A stretch of DNA of 52,239 nt. Origin: an uncultured Micrococcales bacterium (GTDB taxonomy: Bacteria > Actinomycetota > Actinomycetes > Actinomycetales > Microbacteriaceae). The stretch is taken from contig CAIXVE010000055.1 in the NCBI GenBank assembly GCA_903922825.1, forward strand, positions 1-52,239, in the 5' to 3' direction. Positions 1 to 10,367 of the stretch are shown piece by piece. The position numbers and the translations under genes were made by a program. The notes under the pieces are model-generated. The model made no database searches, had not been told where the DNA came from, and saw only the letters and a program-made list of their open reading frames with translations. Each line of letters begins with the position of its first letter. Position 1 is the stretch's first letter.

Positions 1-1
1 A

Positions 2-478
2 GATCTTTCAGGGGTGAGAGTTCTCATTGTTGGTGACATTTTGCACTCTAGGGTTGCAAGATCAAATGCACTTTTGCTGCGTAAACTCGGTGCCAAGGTT
101 GCCTACTCTGGTCCTTCCACTCTGGTTCCATATTCAGCACTTTCCATCGTTGATGAAATCTTCTATGATTTCGACGAAGCGTTGGCACAGAGCTTTGATG
201 TTGTCATGATGCTAAGAATCCAGGCGGAACGAATGAACTCAGCGTTTATTCCTAATGCCAAGGAATATTCACAACTTTTCGGACTATCCGATTCGAGATT
301 CAGTTCACTGTCGCCAAAGACTTTGATTATGCACCCTGGTCCTATGAACCGAGGGTTAGAGATCTCGTCTAATGTTGCTGACTCACAACAATCGGCAATC
401 TTGCAGCAGGTTACCAATGGAGTTGCAGTCCGAATGGCAGTTCTATACAAGCTTCTAGCTCAAGAAGGAAAGGCATAA
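2..478 (+). CDS. pyrB: Aspartate carbamoyltransferase catalytic chain, 3' part
   Basis: This is the C-terminal half of aspartate carbamoyltransferase, which joins carbamoyl phosphate and aspartate in step two of UMP synthesis. The reading frame is already open at base 2, so the gene begins outside the window. The first residues include the conserved VGDILHSRVARSN segment, and MHPGPMNRG lies near the C-terminal substrate loop. About 158 residues of the usual ~310 are visible. The stop TAA shares its last A with the pyrC ATG, so the two genes are translationally coupled. Identification is from motif recognition and operon position. Confidence 0.95.
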   Translation, partial: DLSGVRVLIVGDILHSRVARSNALLLRKLGAKVAYSGPSTLVPYSALSIVDEIFYDFDEALAQSFDVVMMLRIQAERMNSAFIPNAKEYSQLFGLSDSRFSSLSPKTLIMHPGPMNRGLEISSNVADSQQSAILQQVTNGVAVRMAVLYKLLAQEGKA

Positions 479-1776
479 TGTCTAATTACCTAATCAAGAA
501 TGCTCAACTGGCGGATGGCACAACTGTTGACATTGAAATCAAGAATCAAAAGATTGTTCAAGTAGGTAGCGATCTAGCCTCTGATGCTGAAGTAATCGAT
601 GCAAGTGGTTTGATTGCAGTCAGTGGTCTTGTCGACCTTCACACCCATCTTCGAGAGCCGGGTTTTGAAGGAAGTGAAACTATTCTCACTGGTTCTAGAG
701 CTGCGGCTAAAGGAGGATTCACAGCTGTTCATGCAATGGCCAACACAGCACCAGTTGCTGATAATGCTGCTGTAGTTGAACAGGTTTATGCTCTTGGAAA
801 GAAGGCTGGATATGTTCAGGTTCAACCAATCGGTGCTGTGACTGTCAATCTTGAAGGTAGCCAACTCTCAGACATGGGAAAGATGAATAAATCATCAGCT
901 CAAGTCACGGTCTTTAGTGATGATGGCAAATGCGTGAGTGACTCTTTGGTGATGCGTCGAGCTTTGGAATATGTGAAAAGTTTTAGTGGTGTGATAGCAC
1001 AGCACGCTCAAGACCCTTCCCTCACAGTTAATGCTCAAATGAATGAAGGTGAGCTTTCACTAAGACTAGGCCTTACAGGTTGGCCACAGGTTGCTGAGCA
1101 AGCAATCATCGCCAGAGATGTTCTCCTGGCTGAAGAAGTTGATTCAAGACTGCATGTTTGCCACGTCTCGACAGCTGGTTCAGTAGATATCATTCGCTGG
1201 GCAAAGGCTAGAGGAATCAAGGTAACCGCTGAGGTAACCCCTCACCACCTTCTGCTAACTGAAGAACTAGCAAGTGATTACAACCCCATCTTCAAAGTGA
1301 ATCCACCGCTTAGAACAGCTAAGGATGTGCAAGCACTTAGAGAAGCGGTAGCAGATGGAACAATAGACATCATTGCTACCGATCACGCACCTCACCCTAA
1401 TGACAGCAAGGACTGTGAATGGGGAGAGGCAGCATTCGGAATGCTGGGACTTGAAACGGCAGCGGCTATCGCGAAGACCGCCTTGATTGATACTGGATTT
1501 ATTGATTGGGTTCGTTTCCAAGAAATCCTTTCAACAAATCCAGCAAAGATTGGTTCGCTATCCGATCAAGGTCAAGCCATTGAAGCTGGTTCATTCGCCA
1601 ACTTGGTTTTGATTGACCCTAACGCTAAGCAAACAATTGTCTCTGATGGTGAAAGCAAGAGCACCAACAACCCTTACGTAGGTATGGAGCTAAGCGGTGT
1701 TGTTAAGCACACTTTTTACAAAGGAGCCTTGACCGTTCGAGACGGCAAAGTTCAAGAACTAGGAGAGAGCAAATGA
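478..1776 (+). CDS. pyrC: Dihydroorotase
   Basis: Dihydroorotase cyclises N-carbamoyl-aspartate to dihydroorotate, step three of pyrimidine synthesis. The 432 residues are normal for the class I amidohydrolase type found in Gram-positives. Visible metal-site motifs are [10 protein letters not shown] (His55 and His57), the FSDDG loop, CHVSTAGS and the DHAPH motif that carries the catalytic Asp. A purine-rich site (GAAGGAAAGG) precedes the ATG, which overlaps the pyrB stop. The gene overlaps carA by four bases (ATGA), so pyrB, pyrC and carA form one operon. Confidence 0.97.
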   Translation: MSNYLIKNAQLADGTTVDIEIKNQKIVQVGSDLASDAEVIDASGLIAVSGLVDLHTHLREPGFEGSETILTGSRAAAKGGFTAVHAMANTAPVADNAAVVEQVYALGKKAGYVQVQPIGAVTVNLEGSQLSDMGKMNKSSAQVTVFSDDGKCVSDSLVMRRALEYVKSFSGVIAQHAQDPSLTVNAQMNEGELSLRLGLTGWPQVAEQAIIARDVLLAEEVDSRLHVCHVSTAGSVDIIRWAKARGIKVTAEVTPHHLLLTEELASDYNPIFKVNPPLRTAKDVQALREAVADGTIDIIATDHAPHPNDSKDCEWGEAAFGMLGLETAAAIAKTALIDTGFIDWVRFQEILSTNPAKIGSLSDQGQAIEAGSFANLVLIDPNAKQTIVSDGESKSTNNPYVGMELSGVVKHTFYKGALTVRDGKVQELGESK

Positions 1777-2915
1777 TTAGAGCAAGAAACGCGGTTCTAG
1801 TTCTTGAAGACGGAAAAGTTTACACAGGCGTCCCATTCGGCCGAGAAGGTAGTTCACTTGGGGAGATTGTCTTCTCAACGGGAATGTCTGGTTATCAGGA
1901 AACATTGACTGACCCTTCTTACGCTGGGCAGATTGTTCTCCAAACAGCGCCCCACATTGGCAACACCGGAATGAACGACACCGATGAAGAATCTGATCGA
2001 ATCTGGGTTGCTGGATATATCGTCCGAGACGTGTCCAGGATTACCTCAAATTTCCGATCACAACGATCACTTGAAGATGACCTCTTGCGTGACGGAGTAG
2101 TTGGAATCTCTGAGCTTGACACTAGGGCTCTAACACTTCATCTTCGGGATGTTGGTGTGATGCGAGCTGGAATCTTTAGCGGGGATCATGCAAAGCGTCC
2201 TGTTACCGAACTGATTGAGGAAGTTCAAGCTTCACAACCCATGGCTGGTAGATCCCTGAGTGATGTAGTTTCAACTCCTGAGCCATACACTGTGTCCCAC
2301 GAGGGTGATTACTTTGGAAAGATAGCGATTCTAGATTTAGGCATCAAAAGGTCTACCATTCAGAACATGACAGCACGTGGCTTGGACGTGTTTGTTTACC
2401 CAGCCAAATCATCGGCAGCGACACTGCTCTCTGATAACCCAGATGCCGTTTTCTATAGCAATGGCCCAGGAGACCCAAGCACTGCTGAACATCAGGTTAG
2501 TGTTCTGCGTGAAGTGCTGAACAAAAGGATTCCGTTCTTTGGTATTTGTTTCGGCAATCAGTTACTTGGAAGAGCTCTAGGTTTTGAAACATACAAGCTA
2601 GGGTTCGGTCATAGAGGTATTAACCAGCCGGTTCTAGATCGAACCACAGGCAAGGTAGAGGTCACTGCACACAATCATGGCTTCGCAGTCAAAGTCGATG
2701 GTGGCGAGAGCGTTCCTTCTCCTGCCGGTTTTGGACAAGTTAAAGTAAGCCATATCTGTCTAAATGATGATGTGGTTGAAGGGCTCGAATGTGTTGACAT
2801 TCCTGCATACTCTGTCCAATACCACCCTGAGGCTGCTGCAGGACCACACGACGCCAACTATCTATTCGATCGACTAATTGACATGATCGCCGAGAACAGA
2901 AAACTAAAAGGGTAA
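1773..2915 (+). CDS. carA: Carbamoyl-phosphate synthase small (glutaminase) subunit
   Basis: The small subunit hydrolyses glutamine and passes ammonia to CarB for carbamoyl phosphate, used for pyrimidines and arginine. It has an N-terminal CPSase small-chain domain and, from about residue 185, a class I glutamine amidotransferase domain. The nucleophile is Cys259 in FFGICFGNQ and the catalytic His-Glu pair is in [12 protein letters not shown]. The 380-residue length is normal. It overlaps pyrC by ATGA and is three bases from carB. In M. tuberculosis a small membrane-protein gene (Rv1382) lies between pyrC and carA; here there is none. Confidence 0.97.
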   Translation: MIRARNAVLVLEDGKVYTGVPFGREGSSLGEIVFSTGMSGYQETLTDPSYAGQIVLQTAPHIGNTGMNDTDEESDRIWVAGYIVRDVSRITSNFRSQRSLEDDLLRDGVVGISELDTRALTLHLRDVGVMRAGIFSGDHAKRPVTELIEEVQASQPMAGRSLSDVVSTPEPYTVSHEGDYFGKIAILDLGIKRSTIQNMTARGLDVFVYPAKSSAATLLSDNPDAVFYSNGPGDPSTAEHQVSVLREVLNKRIPFFGICFGNQLLGRALGFETYKLGFGHRGINQPVLDRTTGKVEVTAHNHGFAVKVDGGESVPSPAGFGQVKVSHICLNDDVVEGLECVDIPAYSVQYHPEAAAGPHDANYLFDRLIDMIAENRKLKG

Positions 2916-2918
2916 CTA

Positions 2919-5900
2919 ATGCCACGTAGAGAAGATATCAAAAGCGTTCTAGTAATTGGATCTGGTCCGATTGTTATCGGTCAAGCGTGTGAGTTTGACT
3001 ACTCTGGAACCCAAGCTTGTCGTGTTTTAAGAGCTGAAGGCATTCGAGTAATCCTGATAAACAGCAACCCAGCTACCATCATGACTGATCCAGATTTCGC
3101 AGACGCAACCTATATTGAACCAATCACACCCGAAATCATTGAATCAATCATCATCAAAGAAAAGCCTGATGCAATCTTGCCTACCCTTGGTGGACAGACT
3201 GCCTTGAATGCTGCTATGTCACTGCATGAGTTGGGAATTTTAGATAAATACAATGTTGAACTTATCGGGGCTAATGTTGACGCTATTCGTGCGGGTGAGG
3301 ACCGACAGTCTTTCAAGCAACTCGTATTAGATGCTGGTGCGGATGTTGCTAAGTCAGTTATAGCTCACACTATTGATGAGGTCATCGCTGGCGCAAACGA
3401 ACTTGGTTATCCAGTGGTGGTTAGACCATCTTTCACTATGGGTGGACTTGGATCAGGTTTTGCCTATAACGAAGTGGACCTTCGTCGTATTGCAGGAGCC
3501 GGCCTTCAAGCAAGTCCCACCACTGAAGTTCTTCTCGAAGAATCAATTCTTGGTTGGAAAGAGTATGAACTGGAATTGATGAGAGATAAGGCAGATAACA
3601 CTGTTGTTGTCTGTTCTATTGAAAACGTTGATCCAGTTGGTGTTCACACAGGCGATTCCATCACCGTAGCACCAGCACTTACCCTTACTGACAGGGAATA
3701 CCAACGACTACGAGACATCGCGATTGACATCATTAGAGCCGTTGGTGTTGACACCGGTGGCTGTAACATTCAATTCGCAGTCGAGCCAGACACCGGTCGA
3801 ATCATTGTTATCGAAATGAACCCCAGAGTAAGCCGCTCTTCTGCGCTTGCATCGAAGGCAACTGGTTTCCCAATTGCAAAAATTGCTGCGAAACTAGCAA
3901 TTGGTTACCGGCTTGATGAGATTCCTAATGACATTACAAAGGTGACCCCGGCATCATTTGAGCCAACTCTTGACTACATAGTAGTTAAAGTCCCACGATT
4001 CGCATTCGAAAAATTCCCAGCAGCCGACGCAACCCTCACCACCACGATGAAATCTGTTGGCGAAGCTATGGCTATTGGTAGAAACTTCACCCAAGCGTTG
4101 CAAAAATCACTTAGAAGTCTAGAGAGAAGAGGATCTTCATTTCACTGGGCTGAACAAAAGAAGTCCAAAGCGGAACTAATTGATATCTCTAGAACACCAA
4201 CCGATGGGCGAATTGTTACTGTTCAACAGGCCATGCGTCTAGGTGCTTCAATTGAAGAAATATTCGAAGCTACCAAGATTGATCCTTGGTTCCTTGAACA
4301 GATCCAATACATAAACCAGATTGCAAATGAGATTAGTTCAGCGAAGCAACTATCGGAGGATCTTTTGGTGTTTGCTAAGTCGCACGGGTTCTCAGATGCG
4401 CAACTTGCGGAACTTAGAGGGCTAACTGAAGACCAGATTAGGCACCAAAGATACGAAGCCGGTATTAGACCCGTATTCAAAACAGTGGATACTTGTGCTG
4501 GAGAGTTCCCGGCGATAACTCCTTATCACTACAGCACCTACGAACAGCAAACCGAAGTTAGGCCATCGACTAGTCGAAAGGTAGTCATTATTGGCTCAGG
4601 ACCTAACAGAATCGGTCAAGGTGTTGAGTTTGACTATTCATGTGTTCATGCATCTTTCGCGTTGCATGATGCAGGCTTTGAAACAATCATGATCAACTGC
4701 AACCCTGAGACTGTTTCAACAGATTATGACACCAGCGACAGGCTCTACTTCGAGCCGCTAACCCTTGAAGATGTGCTTGAAGTAATACACGCTGAGTCGC
4801 AGAGTGGGGAACTGGTAGGCGTAGTCGTTCAGCTTGGTGGTCAAACAGCTTTAGGTTTGGCTCAAGGCTTAGCGGCTAATGGGATCCCAATTCTAGGAAC
4901 AAGTCCAGATGCAATTGATTTAGCTGAAGAACGCGGAGCATTCTCTAAGATTTTGGACGAAGCTAAATTGATTTCTCCAGCTAATGGAACTGCAATAAGC
5001 CTTGAAGAATCGAAGGTAATCGCAAATCGTATTGGCTATCCAGTCCTGGTAAGGCCTAGTTTCGTGCTCGGTGGACGTGGAATGGAAATCGTTTATGACG
5101 AGAACTCCCTGGAAGGCTACTTTGATCGAATTGCTGACCAAGCCATAGTTGGACCAAAGCACCCTCTGCTCGTAGATCGATTCCTAGATGATGCCATTGA
5201 AATTGACATCGATGCACTTTTCGACGGTGAACAGCTCTATGTTGGTGGAGTTATGGAGCACATCGAAGAGGCCGGAATTCACTCAGGTGACTCATCTTGC
5301 ACCTTGCCGCCAATTACTCTCAGCGATACTCAGATAGATCGAGTTCGCGAGGCCACGCTGAAGATTGCGCAGGGTATAGGAGTTAGAGGACTTTTGAATG
5401 TTCAGTTCGCCTTAGCTCATGATGTTTTGTATGTCCTTGAAGCTAATCCGCGTGCATCTCGCACTGTGCCATTTGTATCTAAAGCATTGGGTATAACCCT
5501 GGCTAAAGCTGCTGCCTTGGTTATGGTAGGTAAATCAATTGCGGAACTTGTTGCTGAGGGGCATCTACCTAAGCAGGATGGAACTCACATTCCAGCAGGT
5601 GCAACTATCTCAGTTAAAGAAGCTGTCCTACCATTCAAACGCTTCGCAACCAAAGATGGGCGCTTTGTTGATTCACTTCTGGGTCCTGAGATGCGTTCAA
5701 CAGGTGAAGTGATGGGTATAGATGTTGATTTCCCTACGGCATTTGCTAAAGCCCAGTCGGCTGCAGGAAGCGCTTTGCCTACCTCAGGAACGATATTCAT
5801 CTCAGTTGCTGATAGGGACAAGCACCAAGTTGTGCTTCCAGTTAGAAGGCTTGCTCAGCTCGGCTACAAGATTTTAGCCACCAGCGGAACGGCAGCGATA

Positions 5901-6215
5901 TTAAATAGACATGGAATAAAGGCAACAGTGGTTAGAAAACATTCAGCAGATGACAATGCTCCGGCTGGACCTTCAATTGTTGATTTGATAACGGCTGGTG
6001 AGGTTGATGTTGTCGTAAATACACCTAGCGGATCCGATGCTCGTAAAGATGGCTATGAAATACGTGCCGCAACCACAGCAGCTGACGCGCCTATTTTCAC
6101 GACTATCGCTCAGCTATCAGCAGCTATTGGCTCCTTTGAAACCGTTATCGCAGGGCCTTTCAAAGTCAGATCTTTACAAGAGCACGCAGCAGATAGGAGG
6201 GCTTTACTTGCCTGA
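2919..6215 (+). CDS. carB: Carbamoyl-phosphate synthase large subunit
   Basis: The large subunit makes carbamoyl phosphate from bicarbonate, ammonia and two ATP. The 1098 residues show the internal duplication typical of the family. The first ATP-grasp half starts with [20 protein letters not shown] and the second, near residue 555, with [22 protein letters not shown]-terminal MGS-like allosteric domain contains [11 protein letters not shown] and VVNTPSG. The start follows an AGGG site after the carA stop. The last codons contain the ribosome site and TTG start of pyrF, so the two are coupled. Confidence 0.98.
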   Translation: MPRREDIKSVLVIGSGPIVIGQACEFDYSGTQACRVLRAEGIRVILINSNPATIMTDPDFADATYIEPITPEIIESIIIKEKPDAILPTLGGQTALNAAMSLHELGILDKYNVELIGANVDAIRAGEDRQSFKQLVLDAGADVAKSVIAHTIDEVIAGANELGYPVVVRPSFTMGGLGSGFAYNEVDLRRIAGAGLQASPTTEVLLEESILGWKEYELELMRDKADNTVVVCSIENVDPVGVHTGDSITVAPALTLTDREYQRLRDIAIDIIRAVGVDTGGCNIQFAVEPDTGRIIVIEMNPRVSRSSALASKATGFPIAKIAAKLAIGYRLDEIPNDITKVTPASFEPTLDYIVVKVPRFAFEKFPAADATLTTTMKSVGEAMAIGRNFTQALQKSLRSLERRGSSFHWAEQKKSKAELIDISRTPTDGRIVTVQQAMRLGASIEEIFEATKIDPWFLEQIQYINQIANEISSAKQLSEDLLVFAKSHGFSDAQLAELRGLTEDQIRHQRYEAGIRPVFKTVDTCAGEFPAITPYHYSTYEQQTEVRPSTSRKVVIIGSGPNRIGQGVEFDYSCVHASFALHDAGFETIMINCNPETVSTDYDTSDRLYFEPLTLEDVLEVIHAESQSGELVGVVVQLGGQTALGLAQGLAANGIPILGTSPDAIDLAEERGAFSKILDEAKLISPANGTAISLEESKVIANRIGYPVLVRPSFVLGGRGMEIVYDENSLEGYFDRIADQAIVGPKHPLLVDRFLDDAIEIDIDALFDGEQLYVGGVMEHIEEAGIHSGDSSCTLPPITLSDTQIDRVREATLKIAQGIGVRGLLNVQFALAHDVLYVLEANPRASRTVPFVSKALGITLAKAAALVMVGKSIAELVAEGHLPKQDGTHIPAGATISVKEAVLPFKRFATKDGRFVDSLLGPEMRSTGEVMGIDVDFPTAFAKAQSAAGSALPTSGTIFISVADRDKHQVVLPVRRLAQLGYKILATSGTAAILNRHGIKATVVRKHSADDNAPAGPSIVDLITAGEVDVVVNTPSGSDARKDGYEIRAATTAADAPIFTTIAQLSAAIGSFETVIAGPFKVRSLQEHAADRRALLA
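6195..6200 (+). promoter_or_regulatory. Shine-Dalgarno site deciding the pyrF start
   Basis: A perfect AGGAGG lies within the end of carB, seven bases before a TTG at 6208. It is the strongest ribosome site in this part of the operon. It indicates that pyrF starts at TTG 6208 and not at the in-frame ATG at 6037 deep inside carB. Confidence 0.8.
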
Positions 6216-7062
6216 GTCATTTTCTAGGAAGCTCGAAGCTTCCTTTTCACAAAGTCAGTTATGTGTGGGTATTGATCCGCATAAGGAACTGCTTATTGAG
6301 AATAACTATGAACTCAATGTCAAAGGTTTAGAGCGCTTTAGTTTTGATCTATTAGATAAATTGTCTGGCATAGTTTCGATTGTGAAGCCTCAGGTGTCAT
6401 TCTTTGAAAGTTTTGGTTCTGCAGGGTTCAAAGTTCTTGAGAACTTATTAACTGAGGCAACAAGTAGAGGACTACTGGTTATCGCAGATGCTAAACGTGG
6501 AGACATAGGAACTACGATGCAGGCCTATGCGGATGCCTGGTTGAGTAAAGATGCACCTTTTATCTGCGATGCTCTAACGGTTTCGCCTTATTTAGGAGTT
6601 GGTTCGCTATCTCCTGCAATAAGCGCTGCTGCCGAACGAGGTAAAGGATTATTCATCTTGAGTGCAACCTCAAACAAGGAAGGCAAGACAATTCAAACTG
6701 CGCTAGTGAATGAAACTACTGTCGCCAATCAAATTGCCAACGAGGTAGCTCAACTCAACAAAGTAACCGCTACTTCTAAAGGAAAGTTTGGTCACCTAGG
6801 ACTGGTCATCGGGGCAACTCTAGACCGATATAAGTTTGGTTTAGAGTCTATAAATCACGGTTCTACAGAATTGATTACTCCAATCTTGGCACCTGGTTTT
6901 GGTGCACAAGGAGCATTACTGTCTCAAGCCAGAACGATCTTCGGTGAGAACGCGTCAAACGTGGTTTACAGCATTAGCAGAAGTGCCCTCAGAGATGGAA
7001 TGTCCGCAGTAGCTAGCGCTGTGTCACTGGATGTGGCTGAACTTGCTGAAGCACTTGGTTAG
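6208..7062 (+). CDS. pyrF: Orotidine-5'-phosphate decarboxylase
   Basis: PyrF converts OMP to UMP, the last step of UMP synthesis. The active-site motif [12 protein letters not shown] (Asp-Lys-Asp) is intact, and [11 protein letters not shown] near the N-terminus is typical of the longer type 2 enzymes of Actinobacteria. With the TTG start the protein has 284 residues, normal for that type. The start is chosen from the AGGAGG seven bases upstream; it overlaps the carB end by eight bases. pyrD and pyrE are not in the window. Confidence 0.94.
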   Translation: MPESFSRKLEASFSQSQLCVGIDPHKELLIENNYELNVKGLERFSFDLLDKLSGIVSIVKPQVSFFESFGSAGFKVLENLLTEATSRGLLVIADAKRGDIGTTMQAYADAWLSKDAPFICDALTVSPYLGVGSLSPAISAAAERGKGLFILSATSNKEGKTIQTALVNETTVANQIANEVAQLNKVTATSKGKFGHLGLVIGATLDRYKFGLESINHGSTELITPILAPGFGAQGALLSQARTIFGENASNVVYSISRSALRDGMSAVASAVSLDVAELAEALG

Positions 7063-7068
7063 TAGTCT
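7063..7068 (+). promoter_or_regulatory. Predicted -10 box of gmk, leaderless arrangement
   Basis: TAGTCT ends six bases before the gmk ATG, in the short gap after pyrF. No Shine-Dalgarno lies between them. An actinobacterial SigA-type -10 (TANNNT) at this distance would start transcription at or next to the A of the ATG. No clear -35 box is seen. Confidence 0.5.
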
Positions 7069-7074
7069 TTAGTT

Positions 7075-7623
7075 ATGACGAAACTCACAGTTATTGCTGG
7101 ACCGACCGCGGTTGGCAAGGGAACTGTCGTTCGTCACATTCTTGCTAGCCATCCTGAAGTCAATCTGTCTATATCTGCAACAACTAGAAAACCACGGCCT
7201 GGTGAGATTGATGGTGTTCACTATTTCTTCGTTTCTGAAGAAAGATTCGATGAAATGGTCGCTAATAACGAGCTTCTGGAATACGCCGTAGTCCATAAGA
7301 CTCACAGATATGGAACTCCTAGGAAACCAGTTGTAGAGGCTATCGCCAGCAATGAACAAATCATCCTAGAAATTGATCTTCAGGGCGCCAGATTGGTGAA
7401 AACTGCTATGCCTGAAGCAAACTTAATCTTCATTGCACCACCTTCCTGGGAAGAATTGGGCAGGCGTTTGGCTGAACGAGGAACTGAGACTGCAGAACAG
7501 ATAGCTGTTCGTTTGGACACCGCTAAGGCTGAAATGGCAGCCCAAGGGGAGTTCGACCATGTGGTTATCAACGAGGATGTAGCCAAGTGTGCCCAACAGG
7601 TCTTAGAATTGATGCAGGCCTAG
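7075..7623 (+). CDS. gmk: Guanylate kinase
   Basis: Gmk phosphorylates GMP to GDP. The P-loop is AGPTAVGKGT (residues 8-17), followed by the GMP-binding segment SATTRKPRPGEIDGVHYFF and YGTPRKPV. The 182 residues are the compact catalytic form. No extra N-terminal DNA-binding domain is present, and only 12 bases separate the gene from pyrF. In many Actinobacteria the nucleoid protein mIHF is encoded here. The gene probably has its own leaderless promoter. Confidence 0.96.
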   Translation: MTKLTVIAGPTAVGKGTVVRHILASHPEVNLSISATTRKPRPGEIDGVHYFFVSEERFDEMVANNELLEYAVVHKTHRYGTPRKPVVEAIASNEQIILEIDLQGARLVKTAMPEANLIFIAPPSWEELGRRLAERGTETAEQIAVRLDTAKAEMAAQGEFDHVVINEDVAKCAQQVLELMQA

Positions 7624-7666
7624 TTCGCCAACATCTTTGAAACCCAAAATAGAAAGTCACTAGAAC

Positions 7667-7924
7667 ATGTCTGAGAAATTAGAAGGAATCGTAAACCCAT
7701 CAATCGATGCGCTTATGGAGAAAAACCCATCAAAGTATGGTTTGGTTATCTTCGCCGCTAAGCGTGCACGCCAGATCAACGATTACTACTCTGCTCTTCA
7801 CGAGGGTTCACTATTTACCAATGTTGGTCCTCTAGTTGACTCTGAAGTTAACGACAAGCCTCTTTCTATCGCTATGAAGGAAATTGTTGCTGGCGCAGTC
7901 ACTGCCACTAGCGAAGCTGAGTAA
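7667..7924 (+). CDS. rpoZ: RNA polymerase omega subunit
   Basis: Omega helps assemble the RNA polymerase beta' subunit. The 85-residue protein has the family's core [19 protein letters not shown], and the C-terminal part [13 protein letters not shown]. It lies between gmk and coaBC, the usual bacterial position. The start is ATG 7667; no good ribosome site precedes it, so it may be translated from a short leader or coupled to gmk 43 bases upstream. Length and context agree with the family. Confidence 0.95.
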   Translation: MSEKLEGIVNPSIDALMEKNPSKYGLVIFAAKRARQINDYYSALHEGSLFTNVGPLVDSEVNDKPLSIAMKEIVAGAVTATSEAE

Positions 7925-7936
7925 TTAAGGGCGACC

Positions 7937-9136
7937 TTGCGCATACTTGTTGGCATCACCGGCGGTATCGCTGCATATAAGTCAGCGAACATAATTCGAC
8001 TTCTGACTGAAGCCGGTCACGATGTCAAAGTTCTTCCGACTCAAAATGCATTGAAATTTATTGGCTCAGCCACTTTAGAGGCACTTTCCCATAACAGTAT
8101 TGATCCGGACCTTTATACCCAGGTTGCCGATGTTAAACACATCAAACTTGCCCAGGAAGCCGACCTAGTAATCGTCGCTCCAGCAACAGCCGCTTTCCTT
8201 GCCAGATATGCACAGGGACTTGCTGACGATTTACTTACTAACGTACTTATGGCAACTGAAGCTAAGGTTGTCATTGCTCCTGCTATGCACACTGCTATGT
8301 GGGATCATCCAGCCACTGTCCAAAACATTCAAACCCTTACCAACCGAGGTGTTTTTGTTCTAAACCCAGAATCAGGTCGACTAACCGGTTCAGACACGGG
8401 TATTGGTCGAATGGTTGAGCCTGAAGACATTGTTCGCAGAGCACTTATTTTTGCAAAAGACGTGCAGCAGCTTGCAGGTAAGCAGATTGTTATTGCGGCC
8501 GGTGGAACTCGTGAAGCCATAGATGAAGTTCGATTCATCGGAAATCATTCAAGCGGTAAACAAGGTATAGCGCTAGCGCAAGCAGCACTAGATCGTGGAG
8601 CAGAAGTAACTTTCATTGCGGCAAACATAGATTTAGAGATACCAGCTGTGCAAAAACTTATTCGTGTAGCAAGTGTTAGCGACTTAGAACAAGCTCTTCA
8701 TCTAGCGTTCGAGTCTGCCGACGCGATTATTATGCCTGCCGCTGTAAGTGACTATCGCTTGGCAAATCCAATCATAGGTAAATTGCATAGAGCAGAAAAT
8801 CCCGATTTGGATTTGCATTTGACAGCAAACCCAGATCTGCTAAGTGAACTGAGCGCTAAACGAGCTTCATCCGTGAGACCTGTTCTGGTCGGGTTCGCCG
8901 CTGAAGTTGCAAATGAATCAGAGTCAGAGAGCCTCGAGATTCGTGCAAGGAAAAAACTTGAAAACAAAGGCGTTGACGCGGTAGTTGCAAACTGGGTGTC
9001 ACGGGGAGTGGTTTTTGGCCAAGATGACACTGATGTATTGATCGTCTCTAGTGGGTCAACCATTTCGGCAACTGGCTCTAAATATGATGTTGCCAACAGC
9101 ATTCTCAACTCTATACACACACTGTTAGAGAGTTAG
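7937..9136 (+). CDS. coaBC: Bifunctional phosphopantothenoylcysteine decarboxylase / phosphopantothenate-cysteine ligase
   Basis: CoaBC makes 4'-phosphopantetheine on the way to coenzyme A. The N-terminal flavoprotein (CoaC) domain starts GITGGIAAYK and includes PAMHTAMWDHP. The C-terminal ligase (CoaB) domain starts around residue 180 with AGGTREAIDEVRFIGNHSSGKQG, followed by AAVSDYR. The 399-residue length is normal. The start is TTG 7937, with AAGGG seven bases before it and the rpoZ stop just upstream. The other CoA gene here is coaE at 34046. Confidence 0.96.
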   Translation: MRILVGITGGIAAYKSANIIRLLTEAGHDVKVLPTQNALKFIGSATLEALSHNSIDPDLYTQVADVKHIKLAQEADLVIVAPATAAFLARYAQGLADDLLTNVLMATEAKVVIAPAMHTAMWDHPATVQNIQTLTNRGVFVLNPESGRLTGSDTGIGRMVEPEDIVRRALIFAKDVQQLAGKQIVIAAGGTREAIDEVRFIGNHSSGKQGIALAQAALDRGAEVTFIAANIDLEIPAVQKLIRVASVSDLEQALHLAFESADAIIMPAAVSDYRLANPIIGKLHRAENPDLDLHLTANPDLLSELSAKRASSVRPVLVGFAAEVANESESESLEIRARKKLENKGVDAVVANWVSRGVVFGQDDTDVLIVSSGSTISATGSKYDVANSILNSIHTLLES

Positions 9137-9160
9137 AGGCCTCAAGTCGCAGGTGTTGTA

Positions 9161-9166
9161 TATACT
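9161..9166 (+). promoter_or_regulatory. Predicted -10 box before metK
   Basis: TATACT lies ten bases before the metK ATG, in the 39-base gap after coaBC, followed by a GGGGGA ribosome-site-like run. It predicts a very short leader. The gap is too short for a SAM riboswitch. Confidence 0.4.
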
Positions 9167-9175
9167 TGGGGGACT

Positions 9176-10366
9176 ATGAGCGAATTGAGACTCTTCACAT
9201 CCGAATCCGTAACTGAAGGTCACCCAGACAAGATCTGTGACCAGATCAGCGACGCTATCCTCGACAATTTGCTTGAACAAGACCCTAGCTCACGCGTCGC
9301 GGTAGAGACTTTAGTGACTACAGGCTTGGTGCATGTCGCCGGTGAGATTACTACAGAAGGCTATGCAGAAATCCCTGACATTGTTAGAAGTAAGTTGATT
9401 GAGATTGGTTATACATCATCACAGATTGGCTTTGATGGTGAAAGCTGTGGTGTCTCCGTATCGATAGGCAAGCAATCACCTGACATTGCTGGAGGCGTTG
9501 ACAATTCACTCGAGCAACGCCTAGGAAATGAAGATGAATTTGATGCTCAAGGAGCCGGCGATCAGGGTCTGATGTTTGGCTTTGCATGCAACGAGACGGA
9601 ATCGTTGATGCCACTTCCAATTAAGCTTGCTCATTCACTAGCCGAAAGGCTAGCTCAGGTTCGTAAAGATGGAACGATTGATTATTTACGTCCTGATGGA
9701 AAAACCCAGGTCACAATTGGATACGAAGACGGTAAGCCTGTATCGGTGGACAAGGTTGTTGTCAGCGCTCAACATAATCCGAACATCTCACAAGACTCTT
9801 TGAAATCTGATATTGCTAAATTTGTTATCTATCCAGTGCTAGATTCGTTCGGTTTTAGTACAGCATCCGAGAACTTACTGATCAACCCTTCAGGCAAATT
9901 CGAAATTGGTGGCCCTAAAGGTGACGCTGGGTTAACTGGTCGAAAGATAATTGTGGATACCTACGGAGGCTATTCAAGGCACGGCGGTGGAGCTTTCAGT
10001 GGCAAAGACCCGTCCAAGGTAGATCGTTCAGCCGCCTACGCAATGCGCTGGGTTGCTAAGAACATTGTTGCGGCAGGTCTTGCTGACAAAGTTGAAGTGC
10101 AAGTTGCCTATGCAATCGGTGCGGCCAGACCGGTTGGACTCTATGTTGAAACTTTTGGAACCAGCAAAGTAGCCGAATCGGCTCTAACTAAAGCAATTCT
10201 TGAAGTGTTTGACCTTCGACCGAAGGCAATCATCCAGGAACTTGATCTACTGAGGCCAATCTATGGGAAGACTTCGACCTACGGACACTTCGGCCGAGAC
10301 TTAGAGGAATTCACATGGGAGAGAACCAACAAGGTAACTGAGCTACAAAGAGCCTCAGGAGTCTGA
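9176..10366 (+). CDS. metK: S-adenosylmethionine synthase
   Basis: MetK makes SAM from methionine and ATP. Signature motifs are complete: [13 protein letters not shown] at residues 16-28, [12 protein letters not shown], and the glycine-rich [16 protein letters not shown]. The 396 residues match the family. A GGGGGA run sits just before the ATG. priA begins one base after its stop, so the two are co-transcribed, an arrangement common in Actinobacteria. Confidence 0.98.
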   Translation: MSELRLFTSESVTEGHPDKICDQISDAILDNLLEQDPSSRVAVETLVTTGLVHVAGEITTEGYAEIPDIVRSKLIEIGYTSSQIGFDGESCGVSVSIGKQSPDIAGGVDNSLEQRLGNEDEFDAQGAGDQGLMFGFACNETESLMPLPIKLAHSLAERLAQVRKDGTIDYLRPDGKTQVTIGYEDGKPVSVDKVVVSAQHNPNISQDSLKSDIAKFVIYPVLDSFGFSTASENLLINPSGKFEIGGPKGDAGLTGRKIIVDTYGGYSRHGGGAFSGKDPSKVDRSAAYAMRWVAKNIVAAGLADKVEVQVAYAIGAARPVGLYVETFGTSKVAESALTKAILEVFDLRPKAIIQELDLLRPIYGKTSTYGHFGRDLEEFTWERTNKVTELQRASGV

Positions 10367-10367
10367 A

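Noticed and set aside
9137-9175. SAM riboswitch before metK
   Set aside because: The gap is only 39 bases, too short for any known SAM aptamer, and no structure is seen.
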